Shown here piece by piece: positions 48,440-59,017 of a stretch of DNA of 64,000 nt; the stretch's first letter is position 1; each line of letters starts with the position of its first letter. Source of the DNA: Oxyruncus cristatus (lineage: Eukaryota > Chordata > Aves > Passeriformes > Cotingidae); assembly GCA_013399855.1 (NCBI GenBank), contig VXAY01004756.1:1947598-2011597 (forward strand), given 5' to 3'. Made by a program: the position numbers and the translations under genes. The notes beneath the pieces are model-generated. The model saw only the letters and a list, made by a program, of their open reading frames with translations, was not told the DNA's origin and ran no database searches.

Positions 48440-48960
48440 TAATAACTTAAGTGCTGCCTGTTCAGTCACACGACAGACTGAGCTCTATTTGCTTTTCCAC
48501 TGAATTTATTTCAGGAATTATGAATGTTGCTAACACTTGCTTGGATCTCCTTGCCTTTAGCCATCATTATCAGTTATCTTTAGGGGTAATCATTTTTCTT
48601 AAAATCATGACCCATTTGATATCTTAAAAACAGCAACATTAATTCTCATTTGTCACAGGGCAGGGGATAAATTGGCTAAATGATAATAGCATTCTTCTCG
48701 AGTAATCAGTTCTACATGATTAACCTAAAAATTGCCAAAATATTGTTTACTATTCATTTGTATCTGAGGCGATCCGCGAGTTAGAGGAGGATTAATTTGG
48801 GTTCTGATCTGTATTAAAACTTGCCACAATGATTCATAATCATCTGACTCGATATTTATCCCGACAAAAGTGTTTAATTCGGAGAGCAACTCATCAGATA
48901 ATAATTCTGTCCCAAAGCATCGCTGCTTCCTCATGCTTGCCCTTTCCATGTACTCCACAG
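48440..48960. promoter_or_regulatory. Candidate conserved block with a 77-codon frame
   Basis: High-complexity, repeat-free sequence with several retained CpGs (near 48770-48780 and 48850-48885) in an otherwise CpG-poor area. The minus-strand frame at 48725-48958 is 77 codons from ATG to stop and unusually protein-like in composition, with an acidic stretch (ELLSDELLSELN) and the segment VGINIESDDYESLWQVLIQI. I do not recognise the product and see no convincing donor site. It could be a short exon, a small protein or simply a conserved noncoding element. Confidence 0.25.
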
Positions 48961-49340
48961 AGGGGTGCGTGTGTTTTTTAGGCAGGGGTTTGGGGTTGAA
49001 TTTGGGGTTTTTTTTTAACTTTTTTCTCTTCTTTATTTAATTTTCCTGATGCCGGAGGATAAAGTCGATGGTCTTTACCACCATCTAGTGGATCTAACCA
49101 TTTACAGCAAGAACCAAAGAATAGGGATAAAAAATATTTAACCTGTAATATATATGGAATTTCTCCATCCTATGGTAAATATAGTATTATTTATCACACA
49201 GAGTGCATTTATGTGCTATTTATTGTAATAAAACAGCGTGCTATTTATGTGCATTTATTGTAATAAAACACCACTGCTTCACTAAAAATGGAGAAAACAA
49301 AGTCCAAGGAGATAATGCTTAAAATTGTATATGTATGTGC
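48961..49340. other. Single-copy DNA with a 36-bp near-duplicate
   Basis: At 49205-49272 the phrase ATTTATTGTAATAAAACA occurs twice, 36 bases apart, with similar flanking words. Confidence 0.6.
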
Positions 49341-49482
49341 ATACAAATAAAAGTAAAAACAAAATAAAGATAAAATTCAAAATAAAATGAAAATAAAAAA
49401 ATAAAAACAAAATAAATAAAAATAAAACAGAAAATAAAAGAAAAAGAAAATTATATATATATTTATATATATATATATAAAG
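49341..49482. repeat. A-rich then (AT)n low-complexity repeat
   Basis: Irregular AAAATAAAA words to about 49448, then an (AT)n tract to 49480. Likely a degraded simple repeat. Confidence 0.9.
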
Positions 49483-49861
49483 GGATGCAGCACACAGGGC
49501 ATAATTGAGCTCAAAGTTATTATTGTAAATATCGAGAGATTTGGGGTCACAATGTTAGTGCAGATCTTAAAACGTGAACAGTGATGAACAAGTGATTCTC
49601 ACAAACAGAGCCTGGAGTATAAATGATTTCTCCTCTGAAGACCTGGTTGAGTTTTTTGGAAGTTTACAGATATATTATCAGTTGTTTCAGTGGCAGGAAA
49701 GTGCCTTTATCAGACCCCAGGGTGTGTCCCTGGAGAGCATTTGGGCTCCAGGAAGGACAGGCAGAGCTTCCCCACCCAGAGTGGGCTGCACGAGGATCTT
49801 CATCCAAGGCCTTTGCAGGAAAAAAGCATTAAAATCACGCAGCAAAGAGAATTTAAGGTGT
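49483..49861. other. Single-copy intergenic DNA
   Basis: The first part of a 164-codon plus-strand frame (49574-50068) lies here; its second half runs into the CR1 copy that follows. No domain is recognised. Confidence 0.5.
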
Positions 49862-50110
49862 GAAACAGGACAAGAGGAAACAGCCTCACGTTGTGCCAGG
49901 GGAGGTTTAGGTTGGATATCAGAATTTCTGCATGGAATTTCTTCATTTCTCCAATTATTTCATGGAGTCCCCACACCTGGAGGGATTTCAAAGCCCTGTG
50001 AATGTGGCACTTGGGGACAGAGGTCAGTGGTGGCCTGGGCAGTGCTGGGGGATGGTTGGACTCCATGATCTTAGAGGGCTTTTCCAACCCAAGCCATCCC
50101 ATGATTTCTA
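49862..50110 (+). mobile_element. CR1 LINE 3' fragment, second subtype
   Basis: Sense CR1 end: CAGGACAAGAGGAAACAGCC, GGGGAGGTTTAGGTTGGATA, GGATGGTTGGACTCCATGAT and TTTTCCAACCCAAGCCATCC CATGATT. About 250 bp remain. Confidence 0.93.
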
Positions 50111-50761
50111 TATTGCCCTTTTCAAAATGACCCATCACTTCAAGCAGCAAAAATTTCCGTAGCCAAAACACATCTTTGAACGACAAATATTCCACCCATA
50201 ACATCAAAATGGATTTTGACAGCCCCAAAAAAGGCTTTTCCACTGGCCACGGCTGCCCATCACCTGGAGGTGGGAAAGAGGAATGAGTTTTCCAGGCTGG
50301 ATTTAGCGATGAGGAGGAAAAAGCTTGACTGACTCAATCCTATTTTAAAATAAATAGTATTTCTTTGGCAGGTATAGAAGTTTTGTTTTCTTTCTCCACA
50401 TGCAGCAGAATGGCCCTGAATTGACACCTGGGAATTCCAGGACACCACAAAATATGGGACAATATTTTATCCCTGCAGGCCCAGGGATTCCTCAGATCTT
50501 TTCCCTCAGGAAAGGGACGAGCAGCACCACCCGCACTCCCCTCTCACAACACCAGCCCTTGCCTTTTGTGACACCTGACAGGTCAAAAAATCCACCAAAA
50601 CCTGCAAAACCACATTAACTTGAGATTTTCTTCTGGGAGGTGGTTCAAGGAGGAGCTTTTTTCTCCTCCAAGCCCCTTGGGTAAGGCCGAGACCAGTGAC
50701 AACTTTTCTAAAAATGCTTCAGGTTCCAAAATTTTTGTCTCTTCTGAGCAAAATTTAAGGG
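50111..50761. other. Single-copy intergenic DNA
   Basis: No gene or repeat family is recognised. Confidence 0.5.
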
Positions 50762-50810
50762 TGATATTTAAGGTCTCTTCCAACCCGAACCATTGTGTGA
50801 TTCCATGATT
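50762..50810 (+). mobile_element. CR1 3' tail, about 48 bp
   Basis: Only the terminal signature remains: AAGGTCTCTTCCAACCCGAA CCATTGTGTGATTCCATGAT. Confidence 0.88.
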
Positions 50811-51206
50811 TTTAAGCAGCAGGCCAAAGTGTCCCCATGTACTGCAGGCACTGGTGGCTTTCCCCACCTTCCCCAGCCCGGGATCACCCAATTTAGGAAG
50901 TAGTTGGATGGACAAACGAAGTTTTATGCTTTGCCAAGACACCAAAGGCTTTATCTCAAACTAGTGTTTATCTTGTTGCTTCATCATATTTGAAGGCAAC
51001 ATCACGGGTTTGATTCCCAGATCCCCTTCTCTGGCCCTGGACCTCCTGCCAGGGAGGGCACCCAGCACGCTCTCCCCACTGTCACCACGCTCAGCTGGGT
51101 GTCCTGCAATGAAATGGAATTTTTTTAATCTAAATATCTCTGTAAAGGACCTGTCTGCACCCAACAAACCCTTATCTTCCCTAGCACACACCATAGGATT
51201 GTGCAG
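50811..51206. other. Single-copy intergenic DNA
   Basis: Nothing is recognised between the two CR1 copies. Confidence 0.5.
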
Positions 51207-51453
51207 TCACAGAATCATAGAATAATTGGGGTTGGAAGGGACTTTTAAAGGTCATCCTGCCCTGCCATGGGCAGGGACACCTTCCACCAAACCATGTTAC
51301 TCCAAGTCCCGTCCAACCTGGCCTTGGACACTTCCAGGGGTGGGGAATCCCCCAACCCTCTGAGAAACCTGTGCCAGGGCCTCCCCACCCTCATTGTAAA
51401 AAACTTCTTCCTTGTATTGAATCTAAACTGACCCTCTTTTAGCTTAGTTTAAA
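51207..51453 (-). mobile_element. CR1 LINE 3' fragment
   Basis: Reverse-complement CR1 end with the plain CACTTCCAGGGGTGGGG form instead of the GGATCCAGGGG variant, so a sister subtype. TCACAGAATCATAGAATAAT is the tail, and CCCTCATTGTAAAAAACTTC lies further in. Confidence 0.94.
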
Positions 51454-51934
51454 CTCTGAATTTCCAGCAATCTCCTTCCTGACTATTCAGGGGTTTATTT
51501 TAAACTCTGGCCTTCAAAAAAAAAAAAAAAAAAAAAAATTAAAAAAGAAAAAATTAAAAGGGAGGACAAACCCCCAGGCAGGTTCTCTCATTGATACCCA
51601 GTAGCAGGGCTGTGTCCTTCCTGGAGGCACCTCCTCTGATTTTGCACCTGATTAAATAGTAACTCAGGGTCAGGGTCAGAATCAGGCTCGTGGTGACTCA
51701 GTGAGCTGGTTGAGTGGCTGACAATCTCCACAGGGTAGAGTGCAATTTCCTTGTGTGCCCCAATTAGCACTGCTAATTGGGGCACAAAAATCTATGGAAA
51801 TTCATGTTATTACTATTTTTCTGAAAGTCAAAACCACCGTTCTGGGAACGGGAAGTGAAGCAGGAGGGGCTGATCCGTCCTGCTCTTGAAACACGTGACG
51901 GAGAGCAGGGAAACTACTGTCAGAAGGTTTGCAG
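51454..51934. other. Single-copy DNA with long A run
   Basis: An A homopolymer at 51516-51538 with a degraded A-rich extension to about 51560. No SINE or processed-copy body is recognised next to it. Confidence 0.6.
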
Positions 51935-52190
51935 CATCATAGAATTCCAGTGGGTTTTGGGTTGGAAGGGACCTTAAAGCCATATTGCAATCCCACTGCC
52001 ATGGGCAGGGCCACCTTCCACCCTCCTGGATTCCTCCAAGCCCTGTCCAATGTGACCTGGAACATTCCAGGGATCCAGGGGCAGCCACAGCTTCTCTGCC
52101 CAACCTGGGCCAGGGCCTCCCCACTCTCCCAGCCAGGAATTCCTTCCCAATACCCCATCTAAAGCTCCTCTCTTCCAGCTTAAATCCATT
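51935..52190 (-). mobile_element. CR1 LINE 3' fragment
   Basis: Reverse-complement CR1 end: CATAGAATTCCAGTGGGTTT TGGGTTGGAAGGGACC, GGGATCCAGGGGCAGCCACA and GGCCAGGGCCTCCCCACTCT. The right limit is in the Thr/Lys-poor region corresponding to the ORF2 tail. Confidence 0.94.
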
Positions 52191-53160
52191 ACATGTGGAC
52201 AAAGGCAGAAGTTTCCTGATAATATCAAGTTTCACCAATTTTTCTTAGAACAATCCATAAGTAATTCTATTAAAGTGTGCAGGGAATCACACGGGCTTAT
52301 ATACAATTATTCCAGCTGCATCCCGGACACCACAGGTATTAAGCCAATGCTTGTAACTCTTTTAACGTCATAATTCCGGTATTTTTGTACAGAAATGACA
52401 CTTCAGACCAATGCCATTAATGGGGTTTTTTTTTTGCATCCGGAGTTTGCACATTCGTTTGTGTAAAAACAGGCAGGAAAATATTTTGCACCCACAAAAA
52501 TCAGCTGTTTTAAGATCGAGTGATACTTTAGTGGATCATGGCTGGGCCTGCTGCCCCAGAGTGAATCCCAGCCTTGAATATAAATATTTATCAATTCAAA
52601 CAGGATGGAAAATACGCAGAATAAACAGCCTAGAAAATGAGATGCTTTTTGCTTTTTTCATTATGCCATTTGATAAGACCGTAAAAGAATTACTGTAACT
52701 TCCCCAGCTAAAAACCTCCCTCCCTTCAGAAGCACAAGCTGATTTTATTTTGATCTATTATAATAATAAAAGAACAATTATCTCTTCCCTAGAAGCTTCA
52801 CCTCGTGGGCTTAATTCAGCATGCTGTGAAAAACTACAGTACTAAGGAAGGGCCATCTCACATTGCTGCAGTCAAGCACCAAATGGGGATAAACCCAGGA
52901 TTTTTGGAACTCAGACTTGCTGTTTGTGAGGGTTATTTGAGGGCCATGAGTGTGACTGAAACAGCAGCAGGGAAAAGCACTTTATATAGGGGAAAATTGA
53001 GCAGATCCTGTGTCCCACCAAAGGTGAAACGGGAGATGGAGGAAGAGCTGTTGCTAAAAAAGTTTGGTAATTTTAAAAGCCTCCATTGCTACACTTTCCA
53101 TGGGAAAAAAAAAATCCATGAAAAGCATATTTACCTTGAAAAAATAAAGCAAAATAAATA
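52191..53160. other. Single-copy intergenic DNA
   Basis: A 118-codon plus-strand frame at 52805-53161 has no recognised domain and ends in lysine-rich low-complexity sequence. No gene is called. Confidence 0.5.
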
Positions 53161-53440
53161 GAAGAAAAGGGAAGGGGGAAATGAGACGGGGAAAGGGAAA
53201 GGGAAAGGGAAAGGGAAAGGGAAAGGGAAAGGGAAAGGAAAGGGAAAGAGGAAAAGGAAAAGGAAAGGGGGAAAGAGAAAGGGAAGGGGGAAAAGGGAAA
53301 GGGAAGGGGAAAAGAGAAAGGAGANNNNNNNNAAGAGAAGGGGGAAGGGAAGGAGGGAAAGGGAAGGGGGGAAGGGGAAGGGAAGGGAAGGGTGGAAAGG
53401 GAAAAGGAAAGGGAAAGGGAAGGGGGGAAAGGGACAGAGA
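53161..53440. repeat. (GGGAAA)n-related purine tract with 8-base gap
   Basis: Regular GGGAAA at about 53190-53240 decays into irregular G/A blocks to 53440. Eight Ns lie at 53325-53332. The 129-codon frame here is a repeat artefact. Unlike the 19.7 kb tract there is no LTR sequence beside it. Confidence 0.95.
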
Positions 53441-54628
53441 AAATATGTGTTTTTACGTCTCTATAAATTATCCCTGGTATAAAAAGACTACTCCAGGTTA
53501 CGTGCCCATGCCCCTGGCCCTCCAGCTAAGCCGGTCTGTCTTTCCAATGGATTTAGGGATGAGAGAGTGACTCCACATCCTCCCTCTGAGCCAAGGGAAG
53601 TCTCTGTCAGGAGCTCAGCAGCACCGTGGATCTGGCCCATTTTGCTCACACACGCAAACACAGCCAAATGCTTTTGGAGCTGCTGAGCACCGGCTTTCAA
53701 ACCAATACAGGCCAAACCAGAAGCAAAGATAAGTAGGTGCCCTTCCACTGGTGGAACTGCTTTGGTCCCAGCAAACATCTGTCCCTTCCTCTGGATCACA
53801 CGCAGGCATTGAGGTCTGTGACACCCACACCACCCTCCTTTGTCACCCATGCGTTTAACATCAGAATTGCACAGCACAGTTTTTGTGCAGCCCGGGTGAA
53901 TTATTCCCACATATTTGCCTTAAAACAATTCCCTTTGTTTGGCCAACATCCACGTTGCTGCTGCAGCCTTTGCCTCACTTTCTGCAGAAGGGATAAAAGG
54001 CACCCTCAGCTCCAAAGTTTTATCTCGGGATTCACTTCCCAACCATCCCAGGGGGTTCCAGAGACACCAGCAAGCAGCAAAGGAGTTTCTCAAATGCTTC
54101 TCTCCCAGGACACTAAAACCTGCCTAGTTTTATCTCCCAAAACTGAAAGCAGACTTTTTGCCAGTCTTCCCATACCTCCCTTCCCATCGTCTTCCCTCCT
54201 TACCCCCGGGTTTTCCTTCCAGAGCCATTTAAAGACATTTAAAAATGTTCTAAACTAAATCTTAACTTGTAGCCTGGGCTCATCCCAAAGTGAGGTACAA
54301 GCCCAGACTCCCGAATGCCCTGCTGGAATCACACAGCAGCTCCCGTGTGTTTTCACTGTCCCCTTTGAGCTCCTTTAAAATCCCAGCTTTTGTCTTTGTT
54401 ACTTTGATGCTTCACCACTTCCCAACAAGTCCCTTCCCATGGAAAGGTCTGGAAAAACACCTCTCCAGCGGTTTATGAAGTGACACTTCTTCCCATATTT
54501 CTGTTTCTCCCTTCCCTTTGTGTTTTCACCTTTCCAGAGCCATCACCTTGGCCCACTGATTCCCAGAGACCCACTTTGTCCCTCAGGGCTCCAGCTGGGT
54601 TGGGAGACAGGAATATATGGAATTATTA
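53441..54628. other. Single-copy, moderately GC-rich DNA
   Basis: Overlapping frames of 140 codons (minus) and 173 codons (plus) at 53488-54258 have no recognised domain and lack a splice context I can support. No gene is called. Confidence 0.45.
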
Positions 54629-54787
54629 TAGATTCATAGGTGGTTTGGGTTGGAAGGAACATTAAAGCTCATCCCATTCCACCCCCTGCCACGGGCAGGG
54701 ACACCTCCCACTACCCCAGGTTGCTCCAAGCCCCGTCCAACCTGGCCTTGGACACTTCCAGTGATGGAAGGGGCATCCACAACTGCA
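54629..54787 (-). mobile_element. CR1 LINE 3' fragment
   Basis: Reverse-complement CR1 end: GATTCATAGGTGGTTTGGGT, GGCAGGGACACCTCCCACTA, CCTGGCCTTGGACACTTCCA GTGATGG and GGGGCATCCACAACT. This is the older-looking form without GGATCC. Confidence 0.94.
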
Positions 54788-55197
54788 CCAGTATTATAAA
54801 ATAAATTTATATTAAGAACAAAACTTCCAGTAAAACCATTTCTGAACCTTTTTTGATGGTGGTGGGTTTTTTTCCTCAAAAAGGATGGAGTGTGGTAAAA
54901 AGGAAACCCCAAAGAGGAAGAAGGGTCCTTCTGGGAAGGAAAAACTTTGTAATGGTAATTAATATGGAAATAATCCCCCCCCCTGCAGAAAGCAGGACAT
55001 ATGTTGAGGTCATGCTCGTGCTAACTCAGAAAAGCTTTTCTGAGCTGAATCATTAAAGGAGGGTGATTTAAATTAATAGGTGCAAATACCCTCAGCTTCA
55101 GGCTGCCCAACAGCAACAGCAATTAAAGGCACAGGCCGGGGGGAAGAAAGATTGGGCAAAGCATAGTTTGACCCAACAGCATCCCCTGGAGGCACAG
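54788..55197. other. Single-copy intergenic DNA
   Basis: Nothing is recognised. Confidence 0.5.
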
Positions 55198-55280
55198 GGT
55201 GGGATTTTGGGATGCTGTGCAGGGCCAGAAGTTGGACTCGGTGACCCTTGTGGGTCCCTTTCAGCTCAGGATATTCGATG
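55198..55280 (+). mobile_element. CR1 3' end, third subtype
   Basis: GTGCAGGGCCAGAAGTTGGA, TGGGTCCCTTTCAGCTCAGG, then ATATTCGATGAG. It shares its variant tail with 26704-26795. Confidence 0.87.
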
Positions 55281-57014
55281 AGAAGGGCGATGGGAAGGTG
55301 TTCCTTAAAAATCCTCTGTATGGACACGAAGATGGAGATGGGAACTGTAAGCCTGATATTACTGTTGGAGTATATTTGGGAAGAGCAGAGGAGTTATAGG
55401 ACTAAACACTTAGAGCAGGCTTGGAGTGATGTCTCTCCAAGGTGACCTCCAGGCACCACCACCGAGGGCACAGACAATCCCACTGGACCTGCACAAGCCA
55501 ATCCACCCTCCTGGTGAATCCAGCACTTCTTCCTGGTGATGACAAACTCTGCCTTCAGCCCAGAGCAGAATTTCCTGTGCAAATCCCACCTGCCAAAATA
55601 CACCCAACGTGACAGAGCTAATCAATGCCAGCAGAGCAGAGACGCTTGAGCAGCCCTTCCCTGGACCAGCCCTTCCCTGGACCAGCCCCTGTTTGGAGAA
55701 ACGTGGGGCTGCAAATAATTCATCATTAATTCATTAAATAATTAGGTATCAACAGAGAAGCACTGACTGGACTGCACTGCTGTCATGGTGTAGGTTTTCT
55801 CTCTCCTGACTTTGTCACCGGGGTCACCAGACCACCCCAAGCCAAGGAGGGTACAGGGAGACAGTGCCTGGGCAAGGCTGGAGAGAGAAGCCTTTCATTA
55901 ACCCTGCTGATCCCCCATAATTTCATGTGTCAGCAGCTGATCAGCAACACACTGACTTCATCGGGGGACAGGGAGAAAGGATCTCCCAAGGGACAGATCA
56001 CTTCTCACAGGAGAAAATCTACACTTGCAGCGGGACGTTGTGAGGGTTTGGCAAATAAATAAAATGGTTCTGCATTATAATTAGTGTTTAAATTTATGTT
56101 TATACTGATTTATATATGGAGATCACAGTTAAAGGAGACAGTCCTTGATAGTCCAACCCTTTCAGACTTTGCCTCATACTTTGTCACTTAAAAAACATCA
56201 GAAAATCATCTTCTTGCTGACTCCTAGTCCACAGTTTCACTAAAGTCACCGGTTTCTCAGCCAGAAGAGGAAATACAAGAGCTGGATTTTAATCATTTTG
56301 TATTTACTTAATACTTTTATCCCAAAAGACTTTGTAAATCTAATCAACACAGCAGTTAATTCATCTACAGCCAACACAAAGCCCCCTCTTAAGCAGGATA
56401 TAAATGTCTTTTTAAAAGTGTGTGTGGTACCAAAAGGGCAGGGTGGATTTGGGGGGGGGTCACCCCCACCAGCCTGAGGTGTCCAGGGCAGAGAAAGGAT
56501 GCCTGGACAGGGCACTGTGGGATTACACACCTGCATTTTAAGGCAATAGTATGGGATCTACAGGGATAATAGATCAACAAGCCTAGCCCCTGTAATTCCA
56601 AAGGTCTCCCAAATCAATGTGAAGAGGGAAGGAAAGTCCAAGGTCCTGCTGAGCATCCCTGGCTCTGCTCAGGAGCAGCACTGGCAGCTTTCTCCCTGTC
56701 AGTCCAGCCTAGATCCTGCTCTAAATGTGACTTTATGGCATCACAGCCTGGGCTGCTGGAGCTGCACATGGTGTGGATGGGGAGCATCACACAGCTCATT
56801 AACACTAACAGATTAATTAATACTCGTTCATACCAGTAGAAGGCACTTTCTCACAAGGAAGAGGAAGGCAGGGCCCTCGTACCCCGAGCAAACAAGCCTT
56901 AAAACCCTGCACCACTTTGCACGGATATACCTGTTATATTTGGAAACAGGAATCCTACCTGGGTGCCTTTCTACTGCACTGGCATCAGTTTAACACAGCC
57001 CAGCTGGGAGCTTT
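55281..57014. other. Single-copy DNA
   Basis: A 16-bp word (CAGCCCTTCCCTGGAC type) is repeated about 2.5 times at 55651-55690. A G run followed by GTCACCCCCACC near 56452-56470 can form a short hairpin. The stretch at 55790-56060 has moderately GC-rich sequence I cannot classify. No gene is recognised. Confidence 0.5.
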
Positions 57015-57082
57015 AGGGTTGGACTCCGTGACCTTCAAGGTCTTTTCCAAACTGGCTGATTGAATCCATGACTCCATGATCC
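57015..57082 (+). mobile_element. CR1 3' tail, short
   Basis: GGGTTGGACTCCGTGACCTT, then AAGGTCTTTTCCAAACTGGC and a degraded ATGACTCCATGAT tail. Confidence 0.82.
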
Positions 57083-58797
57083 ATTTGGGAAGTCGAAGGA
57101 CATTCCCTCTCTCTCTCTCTCACAGCGCCAAGGACACCCCTCCCACAGTCCCTTCTTACACTGGCCTTAGGATCAGCTCTGTGTCATGAGGCAATAAACT
57201 CAAAAAATAATATAAAGTATATATTCCTTGGTTTTCATTATCTTGTGGACGGATGGATTTGTGCCACTGGATCTGATTTTTCAGGATGCTGAATGTCCTA
57301 AATCCTTAATGACCACAAGTGAGCTGAGGCCTCTGTTTCTCTGTACACCTACTGATCATCCAGCAGGAGAAATCCCATGTCCCCATACGGAAAAATATTG
57401 GAATTATATATGTATAACTAACACAGCACCACCAACGACCCAAATCAAGATTTTCCTGGTTAGTTTGAATGCATAAGGATGGCTTGCATCCAAAAGGGTA
57501 CCCAAAATATAATTCCAGGAGTGCTTAACGATGGTTCAAGTGCAGGAGAACCTCACATTGCAGTCCTTCAAAGAGGAAAAATGGGCATTTCTGCCCTGCA
57601 CTGACCAAGAATTTTGAAAGAACACACGTCTAGAAAAGAGATCATTGTGTGTTCTAAAAAATAAAAGTGTGTAAAAAATTATGGACACAAATAATTTTGG
57701 GGGTACAGGGATTATTACGGTTGAATTCCATTTGGAACTGCCCCTTTTATTCTACTGGAATAGATCTTACACAGAGAAGATCACTATTTATTTTTCTGTA
57801 TTTTGGATGCTTGTGAGATAAAAGAGTCACTCAGCAGAGGGACAGTTCATTAATTTTACACAGCAATTACTTAACAGTAACAAACCACTGACAGTTCCAA
57901 ATAACTGAACTAAGTAACTTTACAAACACACACTCAGGTGAAAACATGAAATATATTCCCTTATATTGACGGTAAACCAACAGTATTCTAATTTTATTTT
58001 TTTTTAAAAAGCTTTGCACGTCTTTTTTTCTGGCTGTAATTCCGTATGTCCAAATATTTAAATGCAAATATATACATTCAAAACACCCCCTTTTTTTTTT
58101 TTTCATTGGCACCTCTCCTCTTAGCACTGACAGATTCTGCGCCTCCAGATCTCAGCAAGAGATGTTGTATTTCCAAAATGGAAATCCTTGGAATCTTCAT
58201 TCCACTTCTGCTTTGTTGAAGAAAGGTTTTAATGTCGAAGAAACATTTTAATTGGTGGGGAAGGGTGTCTGGTGCGCTCTGCCCTAGCTCAAATCATGAC
58301 CATATGTATTATAACACAAAGCAATTAATAAAAATATAGCCAGGAAATTGCCACTTAGGATCAGCCGACACATTAAAACCACCCCAAAATCAAAGATGAA
58401 ATACAGTTTTCCTGGTATTGGGAATATTTCCTCTTTAAGCCTAAGGTTATTCCATCCGTGGTTTTTTGCGGGAAGCTTTTGCCCCTTTTCCCAGGTATGA
58501 TTTTGACATTTGCTAATTAACCCACTCCTTCGTCTTTCATTTCAACCGTGTTGCAAAACTCAAATCCAGGAATAAAACGCACCAAAAGTTGCATTGTTTT
58601 CAAGCTGGTTGGGGCTTTTTCAGCGTGTCATTGATTTACCATTACAGGTTCTACTTATTAGGGTTGTTTGTTTTTTTTTCTCCTGTCTAGTTCTCCTACA
58701 AGGTTCATTATAAATACAAAGTTGAATTTAACCCCATTTCTACTTCAATTTAATTGATACATAATGGAGAATACGGATTTTTGAACCCAGGGCCGGA
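57083..58797. other. Single-copy AT-rich intergenic DNA
   Basis: A short (CT)n lies near 57107-57121. T runs near 57998-58005 and 58090-58103. No gene or repeat family is recognised. Confidence 0.5.
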
Positions 58798-58888
58798 TAA
58801 CTCCGTTTTCTCTCTGTGACCTGAGTGTAATTTTTAGGCCAAATAACCCCATTTTTTTCTCTGTGACCTGAGTACAATCTTTAGGCAG
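58798..58888. repeat. Two-copy 45-bp direct repeat
   Basis: Units start at 58798 and 58843. Both carry ATAAC.CC..TTT, then TCTCTGTGACCTGAGT, then TTTAGGC. The period and the pyrimidine-rich first half resemble the minisatellite that begins 130 bases further on. Confidence 0.85.
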
Positions 58889-59017
58889 ATCACCTAAATA
58901 ACCTTAAACAACCACATCCTTAACCAAAACTTACACACAAAAAGAAATATGGGCAATAAATGGAGCAAAATCCAAACCCAGTGCAAAACAGGTATTTTCC
59001 AAGAGCCATTTACAATG

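Noticed and set aside
53488..54258. 140- and 173-codon overlapping frames
   Set aside because: Low-complexity Ser/Pro/Phe-rich translations with no domain, on opposite strands of the same moderately GC-rich DNA.
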